Shown: positions 42,872 through 52,141, numbered from the stretch's first letter. The stretch: DNA of 55,526 nt from JBCBXA01 sp039816825 (GCA_039816825.1 JBCBXA010000009.1:1-55526), one strand, 5' to 3'. The notes: generated from the sequence alone by a model not told the origin. Program-made: numbers and translations.

Positions 42872-43969
42872 AGGCGTAAAGCGCCAAGTCTTGTCCGCAA
42901 TCAGCTGCACCCGATCAACGACAGGCATGAAGAGGCGCACCATTGCAGAGCGTAATGGACGCTCTGCAAAGTGATGCACAATCCAGGCCAGGCCGAGCAT
43001 GAAAGTTGCAATGACCAGCACGGCCATCGCCGCTTGATTCTGCCAAGGCCACGCCCTCAGCGAGATGTAACCCAACTCCTGGTGGACGAGATAGAGCGGG
43101 TAAGAGATCGCGCCAATCGTAAGCCCAAAGGATCGCAATGCAGGTGCGGAAGGCAGCAACAATGCCAAAAGCACCACGCCCACGCACGCGGCTGACACCC
43201 ATACAGCGTCTCGAGCAGCCAAACCCGCGTAAGCGGCCGGAACATAGGGCTGACTTGCCATCTCAACGACACCAAATGAGAGCGCATACACTGAACAGAA
43301 CAGCAAAACGGCATTGGCAGCCGTCAGGCCATGCTTGCGCAAGTGCCAAAGTAACAGGCCGGCAGCAAATGCACCCGAATAATAGGTAATGCAGAGGCGT
43401 TCCACGAGCCCAGACTGAAAAACGGACACGTTCAGAACGGACACCAGAAGCCACACTGCGACGATGCCCAGCAAGTGCCTGTGCAAAAGGCCTGCGGCCA
43501 GAAAAAGCGCTGCCCAACCATAGAAGATGAACTCGTACACCAGCGTCCAATAGACACCGTCTACAAAGGCGAAGCCAAACAGCTGGGGCAGAACAAACAG
43601 GTTCGCGAGACCTTGGACAAGCGTAACCGGATCTGCCTGCTGCATGTTGGAAGCGCCAAGCGCGACCATGATGACCGTTGTGACAGCCAGACAGGTCCAG
43701 AACGCGGGCATAAGGCGAAACACTCTTGCCGCCACAAACGGCAAGAAACGTGCACCTTGGCTGACATGGGCAATCAGAAAACCGGACAACACAAAGAAGA
43801 TGCAGACGCCCAGATAGCCGGGCCTGAAAAGTGATGCTTCCCAATGGGAGGGCGCAACTGTGAAAATGCCTTCACGATAGTGCGCTACGAACAGGTAGTG
43901 ATGCCCTACAACCCAAAGGGCTGCGAAGAAGCGAACAAAATCCAGATTGCTGAAATAGCGCCGTGACAT
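42827..43969 (-). CDS. Acyltransferase-3 family membrane protein (OafA/YrhL-like)
   Basis: About 380 residues with ten or so hydrophobic helices. LDFVRFFAALWVVGHHYLF at the N-terminus contains the family R-x(10)-H motif, and FVLSGFLIAHVSQG follows. These proteins move acetyl or other acyl groups onto surface polysaccharide or lipid at the inner membrane. ATG 43969 is preferred because it places the first helix at the usual distance, but ATG 44023 has a better AAGGTAAG site and cannot be excluded. Its 3' end overlaps YaiI by 45 bases. Acceptor unknown. Confidence 0.85.
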   Translation of the reverse strand: MSRRYFSNLDFVRFFAALWVVGHHYLFVAHYREGIFTVAPSHWEASLFRPGYLGVCIFFVLSGFLIAHVSQGARFLPFVAARVFRLMPAFWTCLAVTTVIMVALGASNMQQADPVTLVQGLANLFVLPQLFGFAFVDGVYWTLVYEFIFYGWAALFLAAGLLHRHLLGIVAVWLLVSVLNVSVFQSGLVERLCITYYSGAFAAGLLLWHLRKHGLTAANAVLLFCSVYALSFGVVEMASQPYVPAAYAGLAARDAVWVSAACVGVVLLALLLPSAPALRSFGLTIGAISYPLYLVHQELGYISLRAWPWQNQAAMAVLVIATFMLGLAWIVHHFAERPLRSAMVRLFMPVVDRVQLIADKTWRFTPLRSHQATDSKVQRL

Positions 43970-44127
43970 GCCGAAAAGCCCCCAGTCACGTTGATGAGTA
44001 CCAGTTGCGGACGCCCCCAGCATTGCGTTTGCTTACCTTTGGTTAAGCATAAACTTTGAGGCAAATGGTGCCTTACGGCGGCCACACAGTCGCGATGCGT
44101 GCTTCCACATCTGCGCCAGCTTGACGC

Positions 44128-44156
44128 TTGACACCCCACAAAGCCGCCAATATGTC
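44128..44156 (+). promoter_or_regulatory. Sigma-70-like promoter for gltB
   Basis: A perfect -35 TTGACA (44128-44133), an exact 17-base spacer, and -10 TATGTC (44151-44156, three or four of six matches to TATAAT). It points toward gltB. Inferred from sequence only. Confidence 0.5.
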
Positions 44157-44179
44157 AGGCTTGCTGTCATATTGCGGCT
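44142..44179. promoter_or_regulatory. Inverted repeat overlapping the gltB -10 element
   Basis: AGCCGCCAATATG (44142-44154) pairs with CATATTGCGGCT (44168-44179) across a 13-base spacer, with one bulged C. The left arm covers the -10 and the right arm the start-site region, so a bound protein would block the promoter. Alternatively the repeat gives a hairpin at the mRNA 5' end. Confidence 0.5.
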
Positions 44180-44450
44180 GCGACCGTGTGTGCTGGCAAC
44201 AAAATTGCCCCGAGCTTCGGTTGGCAATACACTGCACTGGGAACGGCCCGGGCCCTGCCCGTTCAATGGCAAGCGACGTCATGCGCTTGACCGGCGAGAA
44301 AAAGGAAGGCCGAACCCCCTCGAAAATTGGCGCGAGCGCCCGGACGATTCCTCGAGAAGCGCCCGAACACTCGAGCCACCGCATTTGGGCGCAGAGGTTA
44401 CGCGCTCAGGTTCAAACCGGTGCTCGCATGCGGGCGCCACGGAGGATGCC

Positions 44451-47400
44451 ATGACCGACGCCGTTTACCACGCACTCGCTTATAACGCGCCCAAGGGCCA
44501 AAATGGTCTCTATGACCCAGAGTTCGAACAATCGAACTGCGGCACCGGTTATATCACGCGCAAAGACGGCAAACAGACCCATGAGGTGCTGGAGCTTGTA
44601 CACCAGGCGCTTTGTGTTGTGCCGCACCGTGGCGGCATGTCGTCGGAAGGCATTGGAGACGGCGCTGGCGTGAACCTCGATCTGTCGGAAAACTTCTTCC
44701 AGAAAGTCACCAACGACCCATCGCTCAAGCTCGGCGATTTCGGTGTCGGCAACTTCTTCATGCCCAATCTCGAAAGCTCCATGCCGGAGGCCGAAGCGCT
44801 GATCGAGCGTTCGCTGGAAGATCAGGGCTTTGAAGTGCTCGTGAAACGTGAAGTTGAAACCGACCCGCGTGCCATTCGCGAAGCGGCGGTGCCAGCACAG
44901 TTGCCTATCCGCCAGTGGGTCTTCCGCTGTGCGAAGGGCGACGTTGCCCACGAGGAGTTCGACACACGCATCCACGAGGCTCTGCTGGCAATTGAGGCTG
45001 AAGCCTTCACGAAAGATCATCTGGACGGCCTGTTCCCGCTCTCCATGAGCGCCCGGACGCAGGTTCTGAAGGGGCGACTGAATTCAAACGAAGTGGTGCC
45101 CTACTTCCTTGATCTGGCCGATCCGGACATGCAGATCCACACGATCTTCTTCCACACACGCTTCTCGACGAACACGGCTCCGCATCCCCGCATGGCCCAG
45201 CCGTTCCGGCTGATGAGCCACAATGGCGAGCTCAACACCGACAAAAAGAACCGGCTGTCTGAGAACACCATCGCGCGCATGAAGAACCGCCAAGTCATCG
45301 CGCCCAAAGGTCAGTCGGACTCCGCGCGCCTTGACCAAACGCTCGAGCGCCGCCTGATCGAAGACAAACTCGACATCGTGACCGCCATCGTCGCCATGAT
45401 GCCACCTGCCTGGGAGAATGACCCGCGCGTGTCTCCGCCAGTGCGCGCCATGCTCGAATATTTCTCGCTATATGAAGAGAAGAACGATGGCCCGGCCGCC
45501 ATCATGTTCGGCAATGGCGATGTCGTTGGCGCCCGCCTCGACCGCCTTGGCCTCCGCCCGCTGCGCTCGGTGGAAACCAACGACTATCTGGCGGTTATGT
45601 CTGAAGCCGGGCAGATCGACTTCCCGGCAGAGGATGTGATTGCCCGCGGCCGCATCGAGTCTGGCGGCATGCTCTGGTACGACCACAAGACCAAGCGCAG
45701 CTATGGCTCTGAGGAAACGCTGGAGCTGCTGGCCGCCAAGCGTGACTATGCCAGCCTTCTGGAAGCCGCTCGGCTGACGCTGGACGACATTGAGGAAGTT
45801 GAAGTCACGCCCCGCGCCGCGAATGACGATGGCGCTGGCCTGACGCAATCGGGCCGATACGTGGCCTTCAACCACAATCAGGAGAGCTTCAAGTTCCTGA
45901 TGGATCCCATGCTTCAGAACGGCGCCGAGAAAGTGTCGGCCATGGGCTATGGCGTCGCCATCAACTCGCTGACCGACCAGGAAGGCGGGATGGCGAAGTA
46001 TTTCTCGCAACGCTTTGCGCAAGTGACGAACCCGCCGCTAGACAGCCTGAAGGAATCCGACGGTATGACCCTGCGCGTGGCGCTGGGCGCAAAGCCGTTC
46101 TTCAACCGGGATGAGACAACGCAACTGGTGATCGAAAACCCGATTCTGGCCGAAGCCGATCTGGCACGCATCAAGTCGCAAACGCGGGTCCCGGTTCACT
46201 TCGTGGATATGACCTACACGCCAGACTCCGGCGCGACTGACGCCGGGGCTGCAAAGGACCTGACAACGGCCGTCGACGCCATGTGTGATGCCGTTCAGGC
46301 AGCGGCTGAGGGGACCGGCGGTATCGTCATCCTCTCCGACGATGGCGTGTCTTCCGATCACGCAGCCCTGCCGCTTATCCTCGCTGTTTCTGCAGCCAAC
46401 CAGCGCCTCATATCGTGCGGCTTGCGCTTCCGCGTATCTCTGGTGGCGGAAAGCGGCCAGATTGCATCGTCACACCACATCGCCACTGCTCTGGGCTTTG
46501 GCGCGGCGGCAGTCGCTCCCATCGCCGCCTATGAACGCGCCGCAGAACTGTTTGGCAGCCATGGGCCGGAAGCAGTGGGCCGCTTCATCAAAGCCGGCTC
46601 CAAGGCACTTATGAAAACCATGGGCAAAGTGGGTTTGTGTACCGTGGAAAGCTATTCCGGCGGGGAATTCTTTGAGCCCAACTATCTGAACACAAATGAG
46701 AAAACCCTGGGTCGCTACTTCCCTAACGTGCGCACGCCCGTGGGTGGTGTCGGCTTAGAAACCATCGCCGGATCCGTCCGCGATTGGCACAAGCGCGCGA
46801 CCGAGGTGAAAGACGAAGCGGGCATACCGCTGCTCGGCCTGTTCAAGGAACGCGCAGACGGCGCAGGTCACTCGTACGGCGTGCAGGCCGTGCGCAGTTT
46901 TGAGGACATGACTGCCGAGCCCATTGGCTATCAGGCGGAAGCCATGAGCCAGGATGAGAGTTCTGATCTGCGCCTCATGACCCTCGACAAGTTGAAAGAT
47001 TCAGTCGGCCTCGACGAGGCCGCGTACAAAAGCACGGGCTTCGACAAGCGTGACGCTTCGGAGATCGACGGCTTCTGCCAGACCGAAGCCTACAAAAACT
47101 TCGCGCGGGACATGGCAAAAGAGCGGGAAGAACGCCCTGCTGCCCTGCGCGATGTCCTCGACTTCCCAACGGACTTCACCGAAGCGACCACACAGGCGGA
47201 CTTCCTGTTCCAGCTCAATCGCCACGACCTGCGCGGGAATGCCAGTTTTGCGGCGCGAGGCGTCACCGTGTCAGCCCTGGGCGGCAACCGTTTTGCCATC
47301 ACATTAGATGATGGTTCGGCTCGCCTAGCAGCCTTGTCAGCTGCGCTGAAGGTTCGCTTCAACAATGACATTTCCTTCGGCAGCCAGACTGAAGTGCTGG

Positions 47401-49958
47401 AAGTCACGGCCAAGGGAGACGCGCTGTCTTATCTGTCGCGCATCGTCCGCGCGCCGGATTCTCTGCCATTGAACGAGGTTGAGGCTCCATCCTCCATCAC
47501 AACCGCATTTGCTTCTGGCGCAATGTCACACGGCGCGCTGGTCGCTCCTGCCCACGAAGCCGTGGCACACGGCACCAACATTGTGGGCGCCATGTCCAAC
47601 TCGGGTGAAGGCGGCGAGCACTTCTCGCGGTACGGCACAATCAGGTCTTCCAAGATCAAGCAGATTGCATCTGGTCGCTTCGGTGTCTGGGCCGGCTATC
47701 TGGCCGACCCGGCGGTGGAAGAGCTTGAAATCAAGATCGCCCAGGGAGCCAAGCCCGGCGAAGGCGGCCAGCTACCGGCACAGAAGGTGACCGTAGAAAT
47801 CGCGGCAGCCCGCGGCGGAACGCCCGGTGTTGAGCTGGTTTCACCACCGCCGCACCATGACACTTACTCCATCGAGGATCTGGCTCAGCTGATCCACGAC
47901 TGTAAGGCCGCCCGCGTTCGCGTGATCGTGAAGCTCGTCTCATCCGAAGGCATCGGCACCATTGCCGTTGGTGTGGCGAAAGCCGGTGCTGACGTCATCA
48001 ACATCGCAGGCAATACAGGCGGCACCGGCGCCGCTCAGGTTACTTCGCTGAAGTATACAGGCCGGTCCGCCGAGATCGGTCTGGCGGAAGTGCACCAGGC
48101 TCTCTGCGCCAATGGCATCCGCAAGAAAGTCATCCTGCGCTGCTCCGGCGCGCACCAGACGGCTACGGATGTTGTAAAGTCGTGCCTTCTGGGTGGCGAC
48201 AGCTTTGAATTCGGCACAACGGCGCTGATGATGCTGAAATGCGTCATGGCCAAAAACTGCAATGTGAAGTGCCCGGCCGGCCTCACCACCAACCCCGAAG
48301 TGTTCGAAGGCGACCCGCGGGCGCTGGCGCAGTACTTCATGAATGTGGCGCACGATGTGCAGGCGATCCTTGCCAAGCTCGGTATGCCAACCCTGCGCGC
48401 CGCGCGCGGTCGCTCCGACCTGCTGCACCTCCTCAACCATCCGTCCATGATTGGTCAGATGGACGTGTCGGCCATGCTTTGGCACGAGCCTGAAGTGGTG
48501 ATCGAAAACCCGGTCTACGTGCCGAGGGACTTCGCGGTCGACGACTATCTGCTGCCACGCGTGAAAGAGGCACTGATCGACCGGGGCCGCGAAAGCGTTG
48601 AGCTTGGTGACAATTACGAGCTGAACAATTGCAACAAGACCGTGTTTGGCCAGCTCGCCATCGATCTGGAGCGCATGCTCCAATACGACATCACTGAGGA
48701 ACAGGCCGGGTCCCTGCCCTCGATCCGCACCGACAAGAGAGGCCGCCGCTTCTTTGATGAGGCATCGGTTCGCATCACCACGTGCAAGTCGGCTGGCCAG
48801 TCCTACGGCGCGTTCCTCAACGACGGCATGCACATCACCCACAGCGGCACGGCCAATGATGGCGTTGGTAAGAGCATGTCCGGCGGCACCATTGTCGTGA
48901 AGTCTCCCGGCGGGGGATCACCTGAAGCCGGCGGCAACGTGTTGATTGGCAATTTCGGCCTCTTCGGCGCGACCGGTGGACGCCTGTTTGTGGAAGGGGA
49001 AGCGGGCGACCGTTTTGCAGTGCGCAATTCCGGAACTGTCGCCGTTGTTGAAGGGTTGGGCGACTTCGGTTGCGAGTACATGACCAATGGCGCCGTGCTG
49101 AACCTTGGAGCCTTCGGCAAAGGCTTCGGAAACGGCATGTCCGGTGGCTACGCCTATCAGTACGACCCGGAAGAGAAGCTCGAAGCCAGCTATTCAGCTG
49201 ATTCCGTTTTCTTCTGCAATCTGGCAGATGACACCGAAGAAGCCGCAATACACCGCGATGCGGTGCGCCAGATGCTCACAGAACATGTGGCCGAAACCGG
49301 CTCCGAGCGAGGCAAAGCCATTCTCGAGAACTTCGACGCCGAGGTCGCGAATTTCCGCTACCTCAAACCACAGAGTTTCGCTGTCTATCAGGATGCCGAC
49401 GCCATTCTCGCAAAGGCCAGCCGCAAGGCGCTTGTGGAAGAGCTGGCAAAAGCTCTGGCTTCCCATCAGGTCCGCAAGTTCAAAGTCGCTTACCGCGATG
49501 GCCTGACTGTCCTGGATGGTGCGGTTCCAACGCCAGCCGACACTGACAGCGACAAGATGTTTGCGCTCTTGAACTCCTACACGGTGCTGGCCATGGCTCA
49601 GCGCATCGCGGCTGACCGGCTCAAGACCGACAGTCGCACACGGGAAGCACAGGCAGCGGCCCGCAAGCTGCTGCTCACCGAGGACTTCGCGCTGATGATG
49701 GCTTTGACCAAATATGCTCGCGAAGCGCTGGCCACCTATTCCGACGCTGAACTCGCAACCCTGATCGCCAACAAGCGGCTGGACGACTACAAACAGGCCC
49801 TCAGCCTGCGCAACGTCCTGTCCGTGCAGGCAGGCGGCACATATGGCTGGATCATCCTGCAGGACCGGCTGAACCGCGAGCGCATGGGCACCGTGCCAAG
49901 CTTTGAAGAGCTGTTCGCTGCAAAATCCACACCAGATCTGGTGCAGAAGGCATCTTGA
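44451..49958 (+). CDS. gltB: Glutamate synthase large subunit, long form (1835 residues)
   Basis: A glutamate synthase alpha chain. Cys30 (SNCGTGYIT) should become the N-terminal nucleophile after removal of a 29-residue propeptide. The glutaminase domain (PHRGGMSSEGIGDGAG, SHNGELNT) is followed by the central domain, then the FMN barrel (AMSNSGEGGE, AQGAKPGEGGQLP, SPPPHHDTYSIEDL), the 3Fe-4S cysteines 1264, 1270, 1274, and a GXGXG beta-helix from about 1445 to 1640. Two oddities stand out. The protein is some 330 residues longer than usual (about 1500), much of it a helical C-terminal tail from 1645 with no domain I know. The iron-sulfur spacing is CX5CX3C instead of CX5CX4C. ATG 44451 follows GGAGG. 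No gltD follows; instead two overlapping genes encode a DUF1801-like protein and a diflavin reductase. Confidence 0.92.
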   Translation: MTDAVYHALAYNAPKGQNGLYDPEFEQSNCGTGYITRKDGKQTHEVLELVHQALCVVPHRGGMSSEGIGDGAGVNLDLSENFFQKVTNDPSLKLGDFGVGNFFMPNLESSMPEAEALIERSLEDQGFEVLVKREVETDPRAIREAAVPAQLPIRQWVFRCAKGDVAHEEFDTRIHEALLAIEAEAFTKDHLDGLFPLSMSARTQVLKGRLNSNEVVPYFLDLADPDMQIHTIFFHTRFSTNTAPHPRMAQPFRLMSHNGELNTDKKNRLSENTIARMKNRQVIAPKGQSDSARLDQTLERRLIEDKLDIVTAIVAMMPPAWENDPRVSPPVRAMLEYFSLYEEKNDGPAAIMFGNGDVVGARLDRLGLRPLRSVETNDYLAVMSEAGQIDFPAEDVIARGRIESGGMLWYDHKTKRSYGSEETLELLAAKRDYASLLEAARLTLDDIEEVEVTPRAANDDGAGLTQSGRYVAFNHNQESFKFLMDPMLQNGAEKVSAMGYGVAINSLTDQEGGMAKYFSQRFAQVTNPPLDSLKESDGMTLRVALGAKPFFNRDETTQLVIENPILAEADLARIKSQTRVPVHFVDMTYTPDSGATDAGAAKDLTTAVDAMCDAVQAAAEGTGGIVILSDDGVSSDHAALPLILAVSAANQRLISCGLRFRVSLVAESGQIASSHHIATALGFGAAAVAPIAAYERAAELFGSHGPEAVGRFIKAGSKALMKTMGKVGLCTVESYSGGEFFEPNYLNTNEKTLGRYFPNVRTPVGGVGLETIAGSVRDWHKRATEVKDEAGIPLLGLFKERADGAGHSYGVQAVRSFEDMTAEPIGYQAEAMSQDESSDLRLMTLDKLKDSVGLDEAAYKSTGFDKRDASEIDGFCQTEAYKNFARDMAKEREERPAALRDVLDFPTDFTEATTQADFLFQLNRHDLRGNASFAARGVTVSALGGNRFAITLDDGSARLAALSAALKVRFNNDISFGSQTEVLEVTAKGDALSYLSRIVRAPDSLPLNEVEAPSSITTAFASGAMSHGALVAPAHEAVAHGTNIVGAMSNSGEGGEHFSRYGTIRSSKIKQIASGRFGVWAGYLADPAVEELEIKIAQGAKPGEGGQLPAQKVTVEIAAARGGTPGVELVSPPPHHDTYSIEDLAQLIHDCKAARVRVIVKLVSSEGIGTIAVGVAKAGADVINIAGNTGGTGAAQVTSLKYTGRSAEIGLAEVHQALCANGIRKKVILRCSGAHQTATDVVKSCLLGGDSFEFGTTALMMLKCVMAKNCNVKCPAGLTTNPEVFEGDPRALAQYFMNVAHDVQAILAKLGMPTLRAARGRSDLLHLLNHPSMIGQMDVSAMLWHEPEVVIENPVYVPRDFAVDDYLLPRVKEALIDRGRESVELGDNYELNNCNKTVFGQLAIDLERMLQYDITEEQAGSLPSIRTDKRGRRFFDEASVRITTCKSAGQSYGAFLNDGMHITHSGTANDGVGKSMSGGTIVVKSPGGGSPEAGGNVLIGNFGLFGATGGRLFVEGEAGDRFAVRNSGTVAVVEGLGDFGCEYMTNGAVLNLGAFGKGFGNGMSGGYAYQYDPEEKLEASYSADSVFFCNLADDTEEAAIHRDAVRQMLTEHVAETGSERGKAILENFDAEVANFRYLKPQSFAVYQDADAILAKASRKALVEELAKALASHQVRKFKVAYRDGLTVLDGAVPTPADTDSDKMFALLNSYTVLAMAQRIAADRLKTDSRTREAQAAARKLLLTEDFALMMALTKYAREALATYSDAELATLIANKRLDDYKQALSLRNVLSVQAGGTYGWIILQDRLNRERMGTVPSFEELFAAKSTPDLVQKAS

Positions 49959-50317
49959 ACAACGACCTGAAAGGCAAACTGCGCAATCTCATAGGGGAGG
50001 TTGCGCAAGAGACGGACAGCGTCGGCGAGATTGAGGAAACACTGAAATGGGGACAGCCAAGCTTTGCGCCGAAGCGCCCAAAAGTGGGGTCTTCGGTGCG
50101 TTTGCAGGACAACGAGGACGGTTCCACAGGCCTCATGTTCATCTGCAACACCGATCTCGTGGAGCGCTTTCGCACCCAATATCCGGATCAGCTGGATTTC
50201 ATTGGAAACCGGGAAATCCGAGTTCGAGAACTCACAGCGGCGAACGAGCCGGCCCTGAAACACTGCGTCGCAATGGCGCTGACCTACCATTTGTCCAAGC
50301 GGGCGAGTAAACAATGA
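49955..50317 (+). CDS. DUF1801-like small protein
   Basis: A 120-residue soluble protein. KGKLRNLIGEVAQETDSVGEIEETLKWGQPSF is the DUF1801 (YdhG-like) signature, in which the W-G-x-P-x-(F/Y) turn is the most conserved part. The start is TTG, overlapping the gltB stop (TTGA) with AGAAGG upstream, and its own stop overlaps the next ATG (ATGA). The family is small and poorly characterised. The double overlap implies it is made in step with the two redox proteins; an assembly, maturation or regulatory part is possible, but nothing in the sequence specifies one. Confidence 0.75.
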   Translation: MNNDLKGKLRNLIGEVAQETDSVGEIEETLKWGQPSFAPKRPKVGSSVRLQDNEDGSTGLMFICNTDLVERFRTQYPDQLDFIGNREIRVRELTAANEPALKHCVAMALTYHLSKRASKQ

Positions 50318-52062
50318 CGATGCAATTTCCTTTCATTCCCGACGACGCTCCGTTCAATGAAGACCAGAGAGCCTGGTTAACCGGCTTCATGGCGGGCATG
50401 TCCACCCGCCTCGTAGCAACCGGCGGACAAGCTGACGCAAGCGCTGGCCTGCTGGAGCTCGACATTTTAGTCGGCACACAAACCGGCAATGCCGAAGGCG
50501 TTGCAGACGATCTTGTTGCTGCAGCCACCGAAGCCGGATTGAACGGCACGATCCACGCTCTGGACGATGTCGACATTGCCGCTCTGGCGGAAATGGAGCG
50601 CGTGCTCATCGTCACGTCGACCTATGGCGAAGGCGAGATGCCAGACAATGCGCAGCTCTTCTGGGACGCCCTGCAGGCCGAAACAGCTCCTCGGATGGAG
50701 AAGGTCAACTTCGCCGTGCTGGGTCTCGGCGACACGTCTTATGACGGGTTCTGTCAGGCCGCCAAAGACATTGATGGCCGCCTGAACCAGTTGGGTGGCA
50801 ACCGCGTTATGGACGGCGTTTGGCTGGATGTGGACTATGAGGACGCAGCGGAGGAGTGGGTCACAGAAAGCCTGACGACCATTAAGCCGTTCGGCGATCA
50901 GACGGTCGCAGAAGCCGTTGTTCCAGTCGCCGCTGCCAAGCGCGAGAAGAGCAAATGGAACCGCAAGAACCCCTTCCCTGCAGTGGTGGCGACCAACCAT
51001 CTTCTGTCCGGCGAGGAGTCAGCGAAAGAGATCCGTCACTTCGAGTTCGATCTCGGTGACAGCGGCATCACCTACGCTGCCGGTGACGCGCTGGCCATCA
51101 TGCCCATCAACAACCCGAAGCTCGTAGACGACCTCCTGGATCGCCTGGGCGTCGATGCCGGCGCGAATGTCGGTGGCGAAGCGATCCACACGCTTCTCAC
51201 CAACCAGTACGAGATCCTGACACCGTCCAAAGACTTTATCTGGCGCGTGGCCGAAATGGCCGGTGACGACCATCTCAGCCACATTCGCGAGAACGACGAT
51301 AAAGAAGCGTTGGACGACTTCCTGTGGAATCGCGACACGCTTGATGTCTTGAACCAGTACAGCAAGGTCAAGTTCTCAGCCGATGAGTTCGTGTCGCTGC
51401 TCCGCCCGCTTCAGCACCGCGCGTACTCCATCTCTTCGAGCCCGAAAGAGCATGCGGATCAGATCCATCTGACCATCGGCACAGTACGCTGGAAAGCCTA
51501 TCAGCGGGAGCACGGCGGTGTGGCCTCGACCTTCTTGGCAGACCGCGTAGGTGAAGGCGGCAAGTCAGGCGTGTTCCTGAGCGAGAACAAGGCGTTCCGT
51601 CCGCCAGCAGACACGAATGCTCCAATGATCATGGTCGGACCAGGCACAGGCATCGCGCCTTTCCGCGCTTTCCTTCAGGATCGCCGGGCCGACGGAGCGC
51701 AGGGCAAGAACTGGCTGTTCTTTGGTGACCAAACCCGGGCACAGGACTTCATCTACGAGACCGAGCTTGCGGAAATGCAGGAGCAAGGCGTGCTGCACAA
51801 GCTAGACCTCGCTTTCTCGCGCGACCAGAAAGAGAAAGTGTACGTTCAGCACAAAATGGCGGAGCACGGCAAAGAGCTGTTCGCCTGGCTGGAAGAAGGC
51901 GGCTACTTCTACGTGTGTGGTGATGCGGTTCGAATGGCCAAGGACGTCGATGAGGCTTTGCATGACATCGTTGCCGAACAAGGTGGCCTCAGCGCCGATG
52001 GCGCGCGCGATTATGTGGCCAACCTAAAGCGCGAAAAACGCTACCTGCGCGACGTATATTAA
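50314..52062 (+). CDS. CysJ-like diflavin reductase (flavodoxin + FNR domains)
   Basis: A 582-residue NADPH-dependent diflavin reductase. An N-terminal tail of about 45 residues precedes a flavodoxin domain (FMN loop GTQTGNAEG 54-62, STYGEGEMPDNA, LGLGDTSYDGFC). The connecting and FAD domain follows (RAYSISSSPKE from 369, GVASTFLAD), then the NADPH domain (GPGTGIAPFR 442-451, FFGDQTRAQDF, YVCGDAVRMAKDVDEAL) and the terminal aromatic residue (DVY). It resembles the CysJ flavoprotein of sulfite reductase, but no CysI hemoprotein is here. The ATG overlaps the DUF1801 stop, two genes after gltB. Electron delivery to the GltB FMN/3Fe-4S centre is the leading inference; a distant sulfite reductase partner is the alternative. 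Confidence 0.88.
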   Translation: MTMQFPFIPDDAPFNEDQRAWLTGFMAGMSTRLVATGGQADASAGLLELDILVGTQTGNAEGVADDLVAAATEAGLNGTIHALDDVDIAALAEMERVLIVTSTYGEGEMPDNAQLFWDALQAETAPRMEKVNFAVLGLGDTSYDGFCQAAKDIDGRLNQLGGNRVMDGVWLDVDYEDAAEEWVTESLTTIKPFGDQTVAEAVVPVAAAKREKSKWNRKNPFPAVVATNHLLSGEESAKEIRHFEFDLGDSGITYAAGDALAIMPINNPKLVDDLLDRLGVDAGANVGGEAIHTLLTNQYEILTPSKDFIWRVAEMAGDDHLSHIRENDDKEALDDFLWNRDTLDVLNQYSKVKFSADEFVSLLRPLQHRAYSISSSPKEHADQIHLTIGTVRWKAYQREHGGVASTFLADRVGEGGKSGVFLSENKAFRPPADTNAPMIMVGPGTGIAPFRAFLQDRRADGAQGKNWLFFGDQTRAQDFIYETELAEMQEQGVLHKLDLAFSRDQKEKVYVQHKMAEHGKELFAWLEEGGYFYVCGDAVRMAKDVDEALHDIVAEQGGLSADGARDYVANLKREKRYLRDVY

Positions 52063-52085
52063 GCGATCGCAAAATCAGAACTAAG

Positions 52086-52118
52086 AAGGCCCGGTGCAGA
52101 GTGTGCACCGGGCCTTTT
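52086..52118 (+). terminator. Strong intrinsic terminator after the gltB operon
   Basis: A perfect 13-bp stem, AAGGCCCGGTGCA (52086-52098) and TGCACCGGGCCTT (52104-52116), with a 5-base loop and a run of four T at its 3' side. It lies 24 bases past the diflavin reductase stop and 24 bases before the convergent transpeptidase end, and may work in both directions. Confidence 0.88.
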
Positions 52119-52141
52119 CATTCGAACCGGACTGGAGGTCT

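Larger units (their letters stand above)
43970..44450 (+). other. Long leader/promoter region upstream of gltB
   Basis: About 480 bases (427 if the acyltransferase starts at 44023) with no convincing gene. It holds a sigma-70-like promoter (44128-44156), an inverted repeat over the -10 element (44142-44179) and a GC-rich stretch near 44241-44264 that can fold. If transcription starts near 44163 the gltB leader is about 290 nt, long enough for leader control. Two overlapping frames run through it without ribosome sites. Confidence 0.55.

Noticed and set aside
44121..44450. N-terminal extension of GltB by 110 residues
   Set aside because: ATG 44451 has a strong GGAGG site and leaves a 29-residue propeptide before Cys30, close to the length known for the family.
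44128..44454. 108-codon frame upstream of gltB, a possible leader protein
   Set aside because: Its start coincides with the proposed -35 element, it has no ribosome site, and its stop overlaps the gltB ATG only by chance of frame.
50314..52062. Assignment of the diflavin gene as cysJ of an assimilatory sulfite reductase
   Set aside because: No cysI, cysH or other sulfate-assimilation gene is nearby, while coupling to gltB is direct; the family resemblance alone is not enough.
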